From Phreatobacter oligotrophus (GTDB lineage: Bacteria > Pseudomonadota > Alphaproteobacteria > Rhizobiales > Phreatobacteraceae), in NCBI RefSeq assembly GCF_003046185.1, contig NZ_PZZL01000003.1, forward strand, positions 490,946-554,945: a DNA stretch of 64,000 nt, given 5' to 3'. Position numbers and translations under genes: made by a program. This document shows positions 25,683 through 33,811 of this stretch, piece by piece (the stretch's first letter is position 1; every line of letters begins with the position of its first letter). Under the pieces are notes generated by a model. It was not told the origin of the DNA. It did not search any database and worked only from the letters and a program-made list of their open reading frames with translations.

Positions 25683-26267
25683 ATGATGCGTTGGGGCGTA
25701 CTCGCAGTTCTGGGTCTGGCGCTTGCCGGCTGCAACAACACCGTTTCGCAGACCCAGCCCATCTCCGAGCGTGACCGCACGCTCATGGCGCAGGCGCCGC
25801 AGGTGGAGATGGATTACTGGCGCATGCCGCTGCGCGTGCCCTATCGCACCACCGAGGCCCCGGGCACCATCATCGTCGAGACCTCGACCAAGCACCTTTT
25901 CCTGGTGGAGCCGAACGGCACCGCCATCCGTTACCAGGTCGCCGTCGGCAACGAGGCTTTCGGCTGGACCGGCACCGCCACCATCCAGCGCAAGGCCGAG
26001 TGGCCTACCTGGACCCCGCCGGCCGAGATGCGCCGCCGCTGGCCGACCCTGCCCGCCTTCATGGAGGGTGGTCCGCAGAACCCGATGGGCTCGCGCGCGC
26101 TCTATCTCTACCAGAACGGCCGCGACACGCTCTATCGCATCCACGGCACCAACTCGCCGCTGCAGATCGGCGAGGCCGTGTCCTCGGGCTGCATCCGCAT
26201 GCACAACGAGCACGCGATCGACCTCTACAATCGGGTCGGCGTGGGCACCAAGGTCATCGTGCGCTGA
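25683..26267 (+). CDS. L,D-transpeptidase (YkuD family) lipoprotein
   Basis: Cell-wall enzyme that forms 3-3 peptidoglycan cross-links or attaches proteins to peptidoglycan. The 194-residue precursor has a lipoprotein signal with lipobox LAGC (Cys17). The YkuD domain begins at IIVETSTKHLFLVE and ends with the catalytic HGTNSPLQIGEAVSSGCIRM (H154, C170, R172), all residues present. It is of the compact Rhizobiales type with one catalytic domain. Both adjacent genes on the minus strand encode the related small RYG-motif proteins. Confidence 0.94.
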   Translation: MMRWGVLAVLGLALAGCNNTVSQTQPISERDRTLMAQAPQVEMDYWRMPLRVPYRTTEAPGTIIVETSTKHLFLVEPNGTAIRYQVAVGNEAFGWTGTATIQRKAEWPTWTPPAEMRRRWPTLPAFMEGGPQNPMGSRALYLYQNGRDTLYRIHGTNSPLQIGEAVSSGCIRMHNEHAIDLYNRVGVGTKVIVR

Positions 26268-26292
26268 GGCGCAGCCAGGGCTTGAAAGCACG

Positions 26293-26322
26293 ACGGCGGC
26301 CCTTGGGCCGCCGTTGTCGTTT
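26293..26322 (+). terminator. Terminator hairpin after the L,D-transpeptidase gene
   Basis: Perfect 10-bp stem ACGGCGGCCC/GGGCCGCCGT with a 2-nt TT loop, followed by TGTCGTTT. It lies between two convergent stops and may serve both. Confidence 0.7.
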
Positions 26323-26333
26323 GGGGGGCTTTG

Positions 26334-26456
26334 TCAGCCGGCCTTCTGGGCCTTCGTGGGCTTGATCGCCCCGGCCACCGCCTTCAGGCCAACCTGGCCG
26401 TAGCGATCTTCCAGCCGGACACCCTTGGGCGGCACCGGTTGCGGTTTGGCACTCAT
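26334..26456 (-). CDS. Small conserved-type protein, RYG motif (40 aa)
   Basis: A 40-residue protein with sequence LEDRYGQVGLKAVAGAI in its centre and a Lys-rich tail (KPTKAQKAG). GGAGGAAACC directly before the ATG at 26456 is an excellent Shine-Dalgarno, which marks this short frame as expressed. It shares the LE-RYG--G--AVA-A core with the 57-residue protein at 25207-25380. Together they bracket the L,D-transpeptidase gene. No signal peptide. The family is familiar to me only as uncharacterised alphaproteobacterial small proteins. Confidence 0.78.
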   Translation of the reverse strand: MSAKPQPVPPKGVRLEDRYGQVGLKAVAGAIKPTKAQKAG

Positions 26457-26784
26457 GGTTTCCTCCTTCGGGCGGGCTTCGTGGCGTCCCGGCCGTCTGA
26501 TTCCGCTCCTTCTTGTACACCAAGCCGGCTCATGGCCGTAGTGTGTTGACGTGCGATGCAACGTCGCTGGGTGCGCTGCACTGTCCGCAGCCCCTCGGCC
26601 CGGGGGATAAGCGGCCGCTTTCTGTGCACAAGCCGGCCGCGGCGCTTGCCCGGTGATGCCCCGCCCGCGAAGCTGTTGGCACCAAGATATTGAGGTCACC
26701 CCTCATATCGACCGCTACATATGGCGGTGGGCCGCGTTTCGTGGCAGGGTCAGTCCTCCATCCCGCAAGGGGCTTCGCCGCGCG
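26457..26784. other. Intergenic region upstream of smc
   Basis: 328 bp between the 40-aa gene and smc, divergent. A TTGACG lies near 26546, but no matched -10 is convincing. There is a TCGGCCCGGGGGATAAGC GC-rich stretch near 26596. No gene or structured RNA recognised. Confidence 0.4.
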
Positions 26785-29700
26785 ATGAAATTCTCCCGTC
26801 TGCGCATCCACGGGTTCAAGACCTTCGTCGAACCCACCGATTTCCTGATCGAGCCGGGTCTCACCGGCGTCGTCGGGCCGAACGGGTGCGGCAAGTCGAA
26901 TCTCGTCGAGGCCCTGCGCTGGGTCATGGGCGAGAACTCGTTCAAGAACATGCGCGCCTCGGGGATGGACGACGTCATCTTCTCCGGCTCCGGCAACCGC
27001 CCGGCGCGCAACACCGCCGAGGTCATGCTGACGGTCGACAATGGCCGCCGCCTCGCCCCCGCCCAGTTCAACGATCACGACGTGCTGGAGGTCTCGCGCC
27101 GCATCGAGCGCGAGGCGGGCTCCGTCTACAAGGTCAATGGCCGCGAGGTCCGGGCCCGCGACGTCCAGCTGCTCTTTGCCGATGCCTCGACCGGCGCCCG
27201 CTCGCCGGCCCTCGTCCGCCAGGGCCAGATCGGCGAGATCATCTCCGCCAAGCCTCAGGCCCGCCGCCGCATCCTTGAGGAGGCCGCCGGTATTGCCGGC
27301 CTGCACGCCCGCCGCCACGAGGCCGAGACGCGGCTGAAGGCGGCCGAGACCAATCTCGACCGTCTGGAGACCGTTCTCACCCAGATCGAGACGCAGCTCG
27401 ACGGCCTGAAGCGGCAGGCGCGCCAGGCCGTGCGCTATCGCGGCCTCTCCGCCGACATCCGCAAGGCCGAGGCGACGCTCGCCTATCTCAAGTTCCGCGA
27501 GGCCGGCGATCTCGTCCGCGAGGCCGAGCGCCTCGTCGAGGAGGAGACGCGCCTCGTCGCCACCCGCACCACCGCCCAGGCCGAGGCGGCCAAGGACCAG
27601 GCGGTTGCCGCCCACGTCCTGCCATCCTTGCGCGACGAGGCGGCCAAGGCAGGCGCGGCGCTGCACCGGCTCGTCGTCGCCCGCGACCAGCTCGAGGGCG
27701 AGGAAAAGCGTGCCCGCGAGCGCATCGCCGAGCTCGACCGCCGCATCGCCCAGCTCGACGGCGACATTGCCCGCGAGAAGGCGCTCGGCGCCGATGCCGA
27801 CGGCGTCATCGCCCGCCTCGCTGCCGAGGAAGCCGAGCTTGCCGCCGCCGCCGAGGGCGCCAAGGCCGCCGAAGCCGCCGCCGCGGCCCGCGTCACCGCC
27901 GCCGAGGCGGCTCTCGCGGTCTCCGAGAAATCCTTCTCCGAGGCGACCTCGGCCCTCGCCGAAATCACCGCCCGCCGCAACCAGTTGGAGCGCACCATCC
28001 GCGATGCCGGCGAGCGGCTGATGCGGCTCGAGGGCCAGCTCGCCGAGATCGATGCCGAGACGGCGAAGCTGGAGGCCGGGTCCGACCATGCCGCGCGGCT
28101 CGCCGCCCTAAAGGCCGAACTCGACGCCGCCGCCACCGCCCTCGTCGCGGCGGAAGCCGAGGCGGTAGCCGCCGAGCAGGCCCATGCCGGTGCCCGGTCG
28201 CAGGAGGGCGAGGCTCGCCGCCCGCTCGCCGATGCCGAGCGCACCGTCCAGCGCCTCGACACCGAGGTGCGCACCCTCGCCAAGGTGCTGAACGTCTCCC
28301 ATGCCTCCAAGTGGCCGCCGGTCCTGGAGGCGATCCGCGTCGCCAAGGGCTTCGAGACCGCCCTCGGCGCGGCGCTCGGCGACGACCTTGACGTCCCGAC
28401 CGCCTCCGCCTCGCCGCAGCGCTGGGGTGGCGCCGATGCCGCCGGCGACCCGGCCCTGCCCGAGGGCGTCGAGCCGCTGGCCGCCCATGTCACCGCCCCG
28501 GCCGAGCTTGCCCGCCGCCTCGCCCAGATCGGCCTCGTCGCCAAGGCTGACGGCCCGCGCCTTGCCGCCCTGCTGAAGCCCGGCCAGCGCCTCGTCTCCC
28601 GCGAAGGCGACCTCTGGCGCTGGGACGGCTTCGTCGTCGCCGCCAATGCCCCGACCGCCGCCGCGCGCCGCCTTGCCGAGCGCAACCGCCTCGGCGATCT
28701 CGAGAAGGACCTGGTCGCCTCCCGCGCCCAGGTCAACGATCTCAAGGCGCTTGCCGAGGTCGCCGTCGGCGTGGTCAAGGCCGCCGCGGCCCGCGAGATC
28801 GCCGCCCGCGACGGCTGGCGCGCCGCCCAGCGCCGCGTCGATGGCCTGCGCGACCAGCTCGCCGGCGTCGAGCGCGCCGCAGCCGGCGTCGTCACCCGCC
28901 TCGCGGCTCTCGTCGAGGCGCGCTCGCGCCTCAAGGCCAGCATCGACGAGGCCGTCGCGGTCAAGGCCGATGCGCTGACCGCCCTCGACGGCCTCGGCCA
29001 GACCGCCCAGCTCGAGGCGGCGCTCGCCGAGATTCGCGCCGAGGTGGCCCAGGCCCGCGCCACCCTCGCCGAGGCCCGCGGCGAGGCCCAGGGGCTGACC
29101 CGCGAAGCCGAGATGCGCACCCGCCGCCGCGGCGAGCTGGCCCGCGACCGCGCCCAGTGGATCGAGCGCCAGGCCAATGCCGGCCGGCAGATCGCCGCCC
29201 TCGACCAGCGCCTCGCCGAGGCCCGGGCGGAGGCCAAGGCCCTCTCCGAGGCGCCCGACACCTTCCTCGTCCAGCGCCGCGAGCTCATCGCCCGCATCCA
29301 GGAGGCCGAGGCCACCCAGCGCGCCGCGGCCGACGCCCTCGCCGCCGGCGAGACCGCGCTCGCCAATGCCGACCGCGCCGCCCGCGCCGCGCTGGAGGCC
29401 ATGACCGGCGCCCGCGAGGCTTTCGCCCGCGCCGAGGCCAGGCTCGAATCGGCCCGCGGCCGCCTCCGCGAGATCGGCGCCGAGATCGCCGAGAAGTTCG
29501 AGACCGATCCGCCGGCGCTCACCCGCCTCGCCGGCCTCGGTCCGGAGGCAGCCCTGCCCGATGCCCGCCGCGTCGAGGACCAGCTGGACGGCCTGCGCCG
29601 CGAACGCGAGCGGCTCGGCGGCGTCAACCTGCGCGCCGACGAGGAGCTGACCGAGGTCCAGGCGCAGTTCGACGGCATGGTCCGCGAGCGCGACGACCTG

Positions 29701-30240
29701 GTCGAGGCCATCAAGAAGCTGCGCGGCGGCATCGGCTCGCTGAACCGCGAGGGCCGCGAGCGCCTGCTCGCCTCCTTCGCCACCGTCAACGAGAACTTCC
29801 AGCGCCTCTTCACCACCCTGTTCGGTGGCGGCACGGCCGAGCTGCAGCTCGTTGAATCCGACGATCCGCTGGAGGCCGGCCTCGACATCCTCGCCCGTCC
29901 GCCGGGCAAGAAGCCGCAGACTCTGTCGCTGCTTTCCGGCGGCGAGCAGGCGCTGACCGCTATCGCGCTCATCTTCGCGGTCTTCCTCACCAATCCCGCA
30001 CCGATCTGCGTGCTGGACGAGGTCGACGCGCCGCTCGATGACGCCAATGTCGAGCGCTACTGCGACCTGCTCGATGACATGGCGCGGACCACGGACACCC
30101 GCTTCGTGGTCATCACCCACAACCCCATCACCATGAGCCGCATGGATCGGCTCTTCGGGGTGACCATGGCCGAGCGCGGTGTCTCGACGCTGGTCAGCGT
30201 GGATCTGGGGCGCGCCGAGCAGCTCATCGCCGCGGAGTGA
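26785..30240 (+). CDS. smc: Chromosome segregation protein SMC
   Basis: The 1151-residue SMC ATPase that, with ScpA/ScpB, organises and segregates the chromosome. The N-terminal ATPase half has Walker A GPNGCGKS (31-38). A long Ala/Glu/Arg-rich coiled coil runs to a hinge (about 500-620, including AKVLNVSHASKWPPVLEAIR), then returns. The C-terminal half has signature LLSGGEQALTAIALIF and Walker B ICVLDEVDAPLDD. The start ATG has GGGG upstream; 44 further codons are open but lack homology. In many relatives smc follows mutY-dciA-dsbA; here those genes are 7-20 kb away. Confidence 0.96.
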   Translation: MKFSRLRIHGFKTFVEPTDFLIEPGLTGVVGPNGCGKSNLVEALRWVMGENSFKNMRASGMDDVIFSGSGNRPARNTAEVMLTVDNGRRLAPAQFNDHDVLEVSRRIEREAGSVYKVNGREVRARDVQLLFADASTGARSPALVRQGQIGEIISAKPQARRRILEEAAGIAGLHARRHEAETRLKAAETNLDRLETVLTQIETQLDGLKRQARQAVRYRGLSADIRKAEATLAYLKFREAGDLVREAERLVEEETRLVATRTTAQAEAAKDQAVAAHVLPSLRDEAAKAGAALHRLVVARDQLEGEEKRARERIAELDRRIAQLDGDIAREKALGADADGVIARLAAEEAELAAAAEGAKAAEAAAAARVTAAEAALAVSEKSFSEATSALAEITARRNQLERTIRDAGERLMRLEGQLAEIDAETAKLEAGSDHAARLAALKAELDAAATALVAAEAEAVAAEQAHAGARSQEGEARRPLADAERTVQRLDTEVRTLAKVLNVSHASKWPPVLEAIRVAKGFETALGAALGDDLDVPTASASPQRWGGADAAGDPALPEGVEPLAAHVTAPAELARRLAQIGLVAKADGPRLAALLKPGQRLVSREGDLWRWDGFVVAANAPTAAARRLAERNRLGDLEKDLVASRAQVNDLKALAEVAVGVVKAAAAREIAARDGWRAAQRRVDGLRDQLAGVERAAAGVVTRLAALVEARSRLKASIDEAVAVKADALTALDGLGQTAQLEAALAEIRAEVAQARATLAEARGEAQGLTREAEMRTRRRGELARDRAQWIERQANAGRQIAALDQRLAEARAEAKALSEAPDTFLVQRRELIARIQEAEATQRAAADALAAGETALANADRAARAALEAMTGAREAFARAEARLESARGRLREIGAEIAEKFETDPPALTRLAGLGPEAALPDARRVEDQLDGLRRERERLGGVNLRADEELTEVQAQFDGMVRERDDLVEAIKKLRGGIGSLNREGRERLLASFATVNENFQRLFTTLFGGGTAELQLVESDDPLEAGLDILARPPGKKPQTLSLLSGGEQALTAIALIFAVFLTNPAPICVLDEVDAPLDDANVERYCDLLDDMARTTDTRFVVITHNPITMSRMDRLFGVTMAERGVSTLVSVDLGRAEQLIAAE

Positions 30241-30291
30241 GGTGCTTCCTCACGGCTTGAGCCTGTCCGGAATTTCTCCGGAACCTCCACA

Positions 30292-30380
30292 CGTCATGCC
30301 CGGCCTTGTGCCGGGCATCCACGAATTCTGATGGGCCAGTGGTCAAGTCGTGGATGGCCGGGACAAGCCCGGCCATGACG
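30292..30380. repeat. Dispersed repeat family B, copy 2
   Basis: 89 bp with hairpins ATGCCCGGCCTTGTGCCGGG and TGGCCGGGACAAGCCCGGCC joined by ATCCACGAATTCTGATGGGC. Nearly identical to 30628-30716; together they bracket the family A pair. Confidence 0.88.
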
Positions 30381-30423
30381 GAAATAGCGGGTGCCTTGCC
30401 GCCTGGAGCGCTGCAGACCGCAA

Positions 30424-30467
30424 GTGCGTCCTTCGAGGCTCGCTTCGCTCGCACCTCAGGATGAGGA
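30424..30467. repeat. Dispersed repeat family A, copy 3
   Basis: GTGCGTCCTTCGAGGCTCGC followed by TTCGCTCGCACCTCAGGATGAGGA. Direct orientation, paired with the inverted copy at 30535-30578. Confidence 0.88.
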
Positions 30468-30534
30468 CCGGAGTGACCGGCAAGACCGCTGTCCGGTCGG
30501 TTGGCTGCCTTTGCCGTCCTGCAATCCGCCACCC

Positions 30535-30578
30535 TCCTCATCCTGAGGTGCGAGCGAAGCGAGCCTCGAAGGACGCAC
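30535..30578. repeat. Dispersed repeat family A, copy 4 (inverted)
   Basis: Exact reverse complement of copy 3 over its 44 bp (TCCTCATCCTGAGGTGCGAG ... GAAGGACGCAC), 67 bp away, so the pair could fold into a long cruciform or RNA hairpin. Confidence 0.88.
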
Positions 30579-30627
30579 TCGGATCATGCCATCCTCCGCT
30601 TTGTCGGCCGGACTCATGGATCGCCAC

Positions 30628-30716
30628 CGTCATGCCCGGCCTTGTGCCGGGTATCCACGAATTCTGATGGGCCAGTGGTCAAGTCGTGGATGGCCCCGGC
30701 AAGCCCGGCCATGACG
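30628..30716. repeat. Dispersed repeat family B, copy 3
   Basis: 89 bp in the same orientation as 30292-30380, with only a few differences (GGTATCCACG, GGCCCCGGCAAGCCC). Outer right member of the B-A-A'-B array. Confidence 0.88.
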
Positions 30717-30769
30717 GAGAGGGTGGTGGCAGCCTCCAAGCCGCGGAGCCTCGAATAGGACCAAAGTCC

Positions 30770-30798
30770 TTGACAGCGTCACGCTCCTGGGCTATGGA
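30770..30798 (+). promoter_or_regulatory. Sigma-70 promoter with no gene directly downstream
   Basis: TTGACA, exactly 17 bp, TATGGA. No convincing coding frame starts within the next 230 bp, so it may drive a small RNA; two hairpins lie downstream at 30906-30942. Confidence 0.55.
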
Positions 30799-31004
30799 TC
30801 GGGCACTCTCCGGACTGCTGCCCATGACGGGCAACACTCCCACGGGCGCCATGCGCCTGACACATCCGAGAGCATTGACACGCACAACCTGAACGCGAAA
30901 TGGTGGGCTGGCCGCCGGTTCGGTCAGCCACGCCGGTGGCGTGCCTGCGCCGGATTCCGTTCATCCAGCGTTTACCCTTGGTTGTGCATAAGGAACTGCG
31001 AGTG
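30799..31004 (+). ncRNA. Candidate small non-coding RNA region
   Basis: The 206-bp interval after the promoter at 30770 lacks a plausible gene. It contains hairpins GGCTGGCC-N8-GGTCAGCC (30906-30929) and ACGCC-GGT-GGCGT (30930-30942). No known RNA family (tmRNA, RNase P, 6S, SRP) is recognised. The ends are not defined by sequence; the call rests on promoter plus structure only. Confidence 0.25.
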
Positions 31005-31034
31005 TTGACATCTGTTAACGCAGACATGTATAGC
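31005..31034 (+). promoter_or_regulatory. Sigma-70 promoter of the small-protein/HTH module
   Basis: TTGACA (31005-31010), 18-bp spacer, TATAGC (31029-31034). The expected start of transcription is about 31041, only a few bases before the GTG at 31045, so the first message may be nearly leaderless. Confidence 0.6.
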
Positions 31035-31044
31035 GGCCAAGGTC

Positions 31045-31288
31045 GTGTCTAGGTCGCGGCATCCCGACAAGGAGGTTGAGGCTGCTGTCGCAGAAGCAGA
31101 GGCCACGAGGGTGGACCTTCCGGAAGATGGGTCACTGGGGCCGGCTGTTCTGCCCGCAGGCGGACCGCAATGGCTGCCAGGTGGGCGTGAACGGAACCCC
31201 TCGCGACGCCGACACACATGCAAAGCAGATCATTCGCGCACTGGATCGGTGCCCCCACAAGGAGGAGGGCGACAATGGCGATTCATGA
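31045..31288 (+). pseudogene. Frameshifted small CXXXXXXC-type protein, partner of HTH gene
   Basis: Two overlapping frames join into one sensible protein of about 80 residues. The first frame (GTG at 31045) encodes SRSRHPDKEVEAAVAEAEA; the frame one base further encodes GWTFRKMGHWGRLFCPQADR, then NGCQVGVNGTPRDADTHAKQ and IIRALDRCPHKEE to the stop at 31286-31288. The shift falls around 31105-31115 (GCCACGAGGGTGG). I recall intact proteins of this layout (basic start, GH-WGRL-C, C, TPR, HA-QI-R, C-H) encoded just upstream of HTH genes like the next one; this is memory, not a search. The 3' end overlaps that gene by 14 nt. A sequencing error or programmed +1 shift are alternatives to a true pseudogene. 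Confidence 0.6.
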
Positions 31289-31802
31289 GTTCACCATCAT
31301 CGCGTCCGGCCTCGATCCGCAGGCGGCCGATTTCGAGCAGCGCTTCTATGACGGCGGCTGCGATGACGCGACCGTGTCCTTCCAGAAGGGCCACATCATC
31401 GTCGATTTCGCCCGCGACGCCGCGACGCTCGAAGAGGCCATCGCATCTGCCGTGCGCGATGTCGCCGCGACAGGCGCCAGCGTTGACCGTGTCGAGCCGG
31501 ATCCGCTCGTCAGTCTCGCGGACATTGCCGAGCGGACCGGCCTGTCCCGCGCCGCCATGACCCAGTACGCCAAGGGCCAGCGGGGCAAGGGCTTTCCGCC
31601 GCCGATCGCCCGCGTCACCTCGGACAGCCCGCTCTGGGACTGGGCGACGGTCGCCCGCTGGCTTGTCAGCCGAAAGAAGGTCGATGCCGGCAAGGCTCAC
31701 GAGGCCTCGGTCATCAAGGCGGCGAACCAGGACATTGACCGTGGACGGGTGCCGACGGCGGGCGGTCTGCGTGAGCGCGTGAAGCAGCCCGAGACGGCGT
31801 AA
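31275..31802 (+). CDS. HTH domain protein of a two-gene module
   Basis: A 175-residue protein. The N-terminal part (1 to about 75) is an alpha/beta domain: HEFTIIASGLDPQAADFEQR, YDGGCDDATVSFQKGHIIVD and LEEAIASAVRDVAATGASV. The second part has a MerR/AlpA-like HTH: LVSLADIAERTGLSRAAMTQ then YAKGQRGKGFPPP and DWATVARWLVSRK. AAGGAGGAGGG precedes the ATG. It overlaps the frameshifted small gene by 14 nt, an arrangement like toxin-antitoxin operons where the DNA-binding partner is second. Function is unknown; a regulatory or antitoxin role is inference. Confidence 0.85.
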   Translation: MAIHEFTIIASGLDPQAADFEQRFYDGGCDDATVSFQKGHIIVDFARDAATLEEAIASAVRDVAATGASVDRVEPDPLVSLADIAERTGLSRAAMTQYAKGQRGKGFPPPIARVTSDSPLWDWATVARWLVSRKKVDAGKAHEASVIKAANQDIDRGRVPTAGGLRERVKQPETA

Positions 31803-31813
31803 GCCGCACCGTC

Positions 31814-33811
31814 TCACCCGCAACAGCACCCGCCTCCCTCACCGCCGCCCGCGCCATTCTGCACGCTGGCGTGGTTCTTCTCCGCCGGCAGGTCCATGGC
31901 GATGTTCTCCGAGAAGAACCCGTTGGGCTTCAGCATGAAGCCGGCATATTCCATCGGCATCACAGGGAAATCCTCGGGCTTGCACACATGGGTGTGGCCG
32001 AAGGAGTGCCAGACCACCAGGTCCGTGTTCTCGATACTCCGCCCCTGCCGGATATAGCGCGGCAGGCCATCGCCGCCGGCATGCTGGTTCGGATAGTCGC
32101 CGCTGGCATATTTCTCCGCGGGGTCGAAGGGCGTCACCCAGACATGCTTGCGGGCAAAGCCGCCGCGCTCCGCCACTGTCGAGCCCTCCTGCGCCAGCAT
32201 CAGCGGGCTCGGCTGCACCACCAGCTTGTAGCCGGTGGGCTTGCCGACCGAATTGGCGACATTGGGATTGATGATCTTCCAGTAGCGGCCGGTCCGCCCA
32301 TCCGCCTCGCGGGCGGCGTCCCGCTCGTTCTGAAGCAGCCGCGTCGTGGTGTCGAACACATTGCCATGGGGGTTGTCGGTGCCCCAGGGCCGGGGGACGA
32401 ACTCGTGCTCGGTGACCGAATTGCCCTCGCCATCCACCGCCATGTGCAGGCGGACGTTGAAGAAGTGCTGGTGGGTCGGCCCGCCGAGGCCCTCGTCCAC
32501 CATGCCGCCCCAAGGGTAGGCGGCGCCGGGCGCCACCGCCGCGGTCTGGATGATGCCGGTGAGCTTGGCCTCCAGCTGGATCGTGCCGTCCTGGTAGAGG
32601 TACCAGTAGAAGCCGTAGTCGTAGTTCCCCACCGTGGCGAAGAACGAGATGACGAGGCGGCGCGAGCGCCGGGCCTCGAACACCCCGGTGCGCATCTCGT
32701 AATGCTTCCACAGGAGGCCGTAATCCTCCTCGTGCATGCAGACCGCGTTGGGCATCACCATGGGGTTGCCGGCATCGTCCGCCATGGGGACGTCGAAATA
32801 GTGGATGAGGCCGAGGCAGTCGCAGCCGAGCTCCAGCGCGTTGGCGAGCTTGCCGAGGCCATATTCGCCGGCATCGAAGGCGCTCTTCCAGAAATGGTTC
32901 GCCGTCGGGTCGGCATAGGGCACCACCATTTCCGTCACGCTGGCGCGGTGGACGATGGAGCGGAAACGCCCCTTGTCGGTGATGCCGAGCTGGTGGAGCA
33001 CCAGCCCTTCGCGGGCGGTGAAGCCGACGCGGAAGGACCATCCCTGCCAGGTCACCTTCCAGCCATCGACCGTGAAGCTTGGCCCCTCCGGCTGGACGAT
33101 GTTCAGGGGCTTCACGTCGCTGCGCGGGGCGGGCAGCGAGGCGCGGTCGTAGTTCCGCCGCTTGCGCGGGATAGGGATGATCGGATCCTCGTCGACCAGA
33201 TGGACGACGCGGTTCTCGATGAGATCGACCAGCGCGACGACGCCTTCGATCGGCGAGGCATAGCCGTTGTCTTCCGGCGCCGCGCGCCAGTAGCTCACCG
33301 CGCTGACGAGGCGACGGCCGATCTCGGCCTCGCGGCCGAAATAGCCGGCCGAGAAGGGGTCGACCTGGACGAGCTCGATCTCGGCCTCGCTGAGGCCGCG
33401 CCGGGTCATGGCACGGCGCCAGCCGGGATCGGCCTTGACGATGTCGCCGGCCTTGAAGAACTCCTCGATGATCACCGGCGGCTGGCCGTAAGGAGCCGTC
33501 TGGGTGTCGCGGGCGGTGAAGGTGAGGACGGTGCCGCCGGTGACGTCGATCAGCGCCTCGTGGACGGCCCCCGTGGCGGTGTCGAGGGTCACGGCGAAGG
33601 CGCGGCGGCGCATCGGCATGCCCGGCGACCAGGCGGCGATTTCGGCCTTGCCCGGCTCGTCCAGCTGCAGGGTGGGAAAGCGGGTCGTGTCGGGGAGCGC
33701 CTTCGCCGAGAGAAGGATCGCGCGGGCCGCGGCGATCTCCTCGAGCGTCAGCGGATCGAGCGGATGGCGGGGCGTGGCAGCGGGGGACGAGGACGACGGG
33801 GAGGCGGACAT
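31814..33811 (-). CDS. Primary-amine oxidase (copper/TPQ)
   Basis: Copper amine oxidase that deaminates primary amines to aldehydes with release of NH3 and H2O2. The 665-residue protein has the TPQ precursor tyrosine in NYDY (Y397), a catalytic-base aspartate in FDAGEYG (D313) and copper ligands in THQHFFNV (H447, H449). No signal peptide is seen from the ATG at 33811, as in intracellular bacterial enzymes of the phenylethylamine/histamine oxidase type. It ends GGCCCG-like in protein (GGGCCCG), an odd Cys-rich tail. It converges on the HTH gene (11 nt between stops). Confidence 0.94.
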   Translation of the reverse strand: MSASPSSSSPAATPRHPLDPLTLEEIAAARAILLSAKALPDTTRFPTLQLDEPGKAEIAAWSPGMPMRRRAFAVTLDTATGAVHEALIDVTGGTVLTFTARDTQTAPYGQPPVIIEEFFKAGDIVKADPGWRRAMTRRGLSEAEIELVQVDPFSAGYFGREAEIGRRLVSAVSYWRAAPEDNGYASPIEGVVALVDLIENRVVHLVDEDPIIPIPRKRRNYDRASLPAPRSDVKPLNIVQPEGPSFTVDGWKVTWQGWSFRVGFTAREGLVLHQLGITDKGRFRSIVHRASVTEMVVPYADPTANHFWKSAFDAGEYGLGKLANALELGCDCLGLIHYFDVPMADDAGNPMVMPNAVCMHEEDYGLLWKHYEMRTGVFEARRSRRLVISFFATVGNYDYGFYWYLYQDGTIQLEAKLTGIIQTAAVAPGAAYPWGGMVDEGLGGPTHQHFFNVRLHMAVDGEGNSVTEHEFVPRPWGTDNPHGNVFDTTTRLLQNERDAAREADGRTGRYWKIINPNVANSVGKPTGYKLVVQPSPLMLAQEGSTVAERGGFARKHVWVTPFDPAEKYASGDYPNQHAGGDGLPRYIRQGRSIENTDLVVWHSFGHTHVCKPEDFPVMPMEYAGFMLKPNGFFSENIAMDLPAEKNHASVQNGAGGGEGGGCCCG

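Noticed and set aside
27483..30047. 854-codon minus-strand frame opposite smc
   Set aside because: It is Ser/Ala/Arg low-complexity, antisense to a well-supported smc, typical of high-GC shadow frames.
30799..31270. tmRNA, RNase P RNA or 6S RNA in the smc-HTH gap
   Set aside because: None of the conserved blocks of these RNAs is recognisable there.
31045..31560. A 171-residue protein in the first frame of the module
   Set aside because: After about residue 20 it becomes Arg/Ser/Pro shadow sequence antisense in character to the HTH gene; only its first part is credible.
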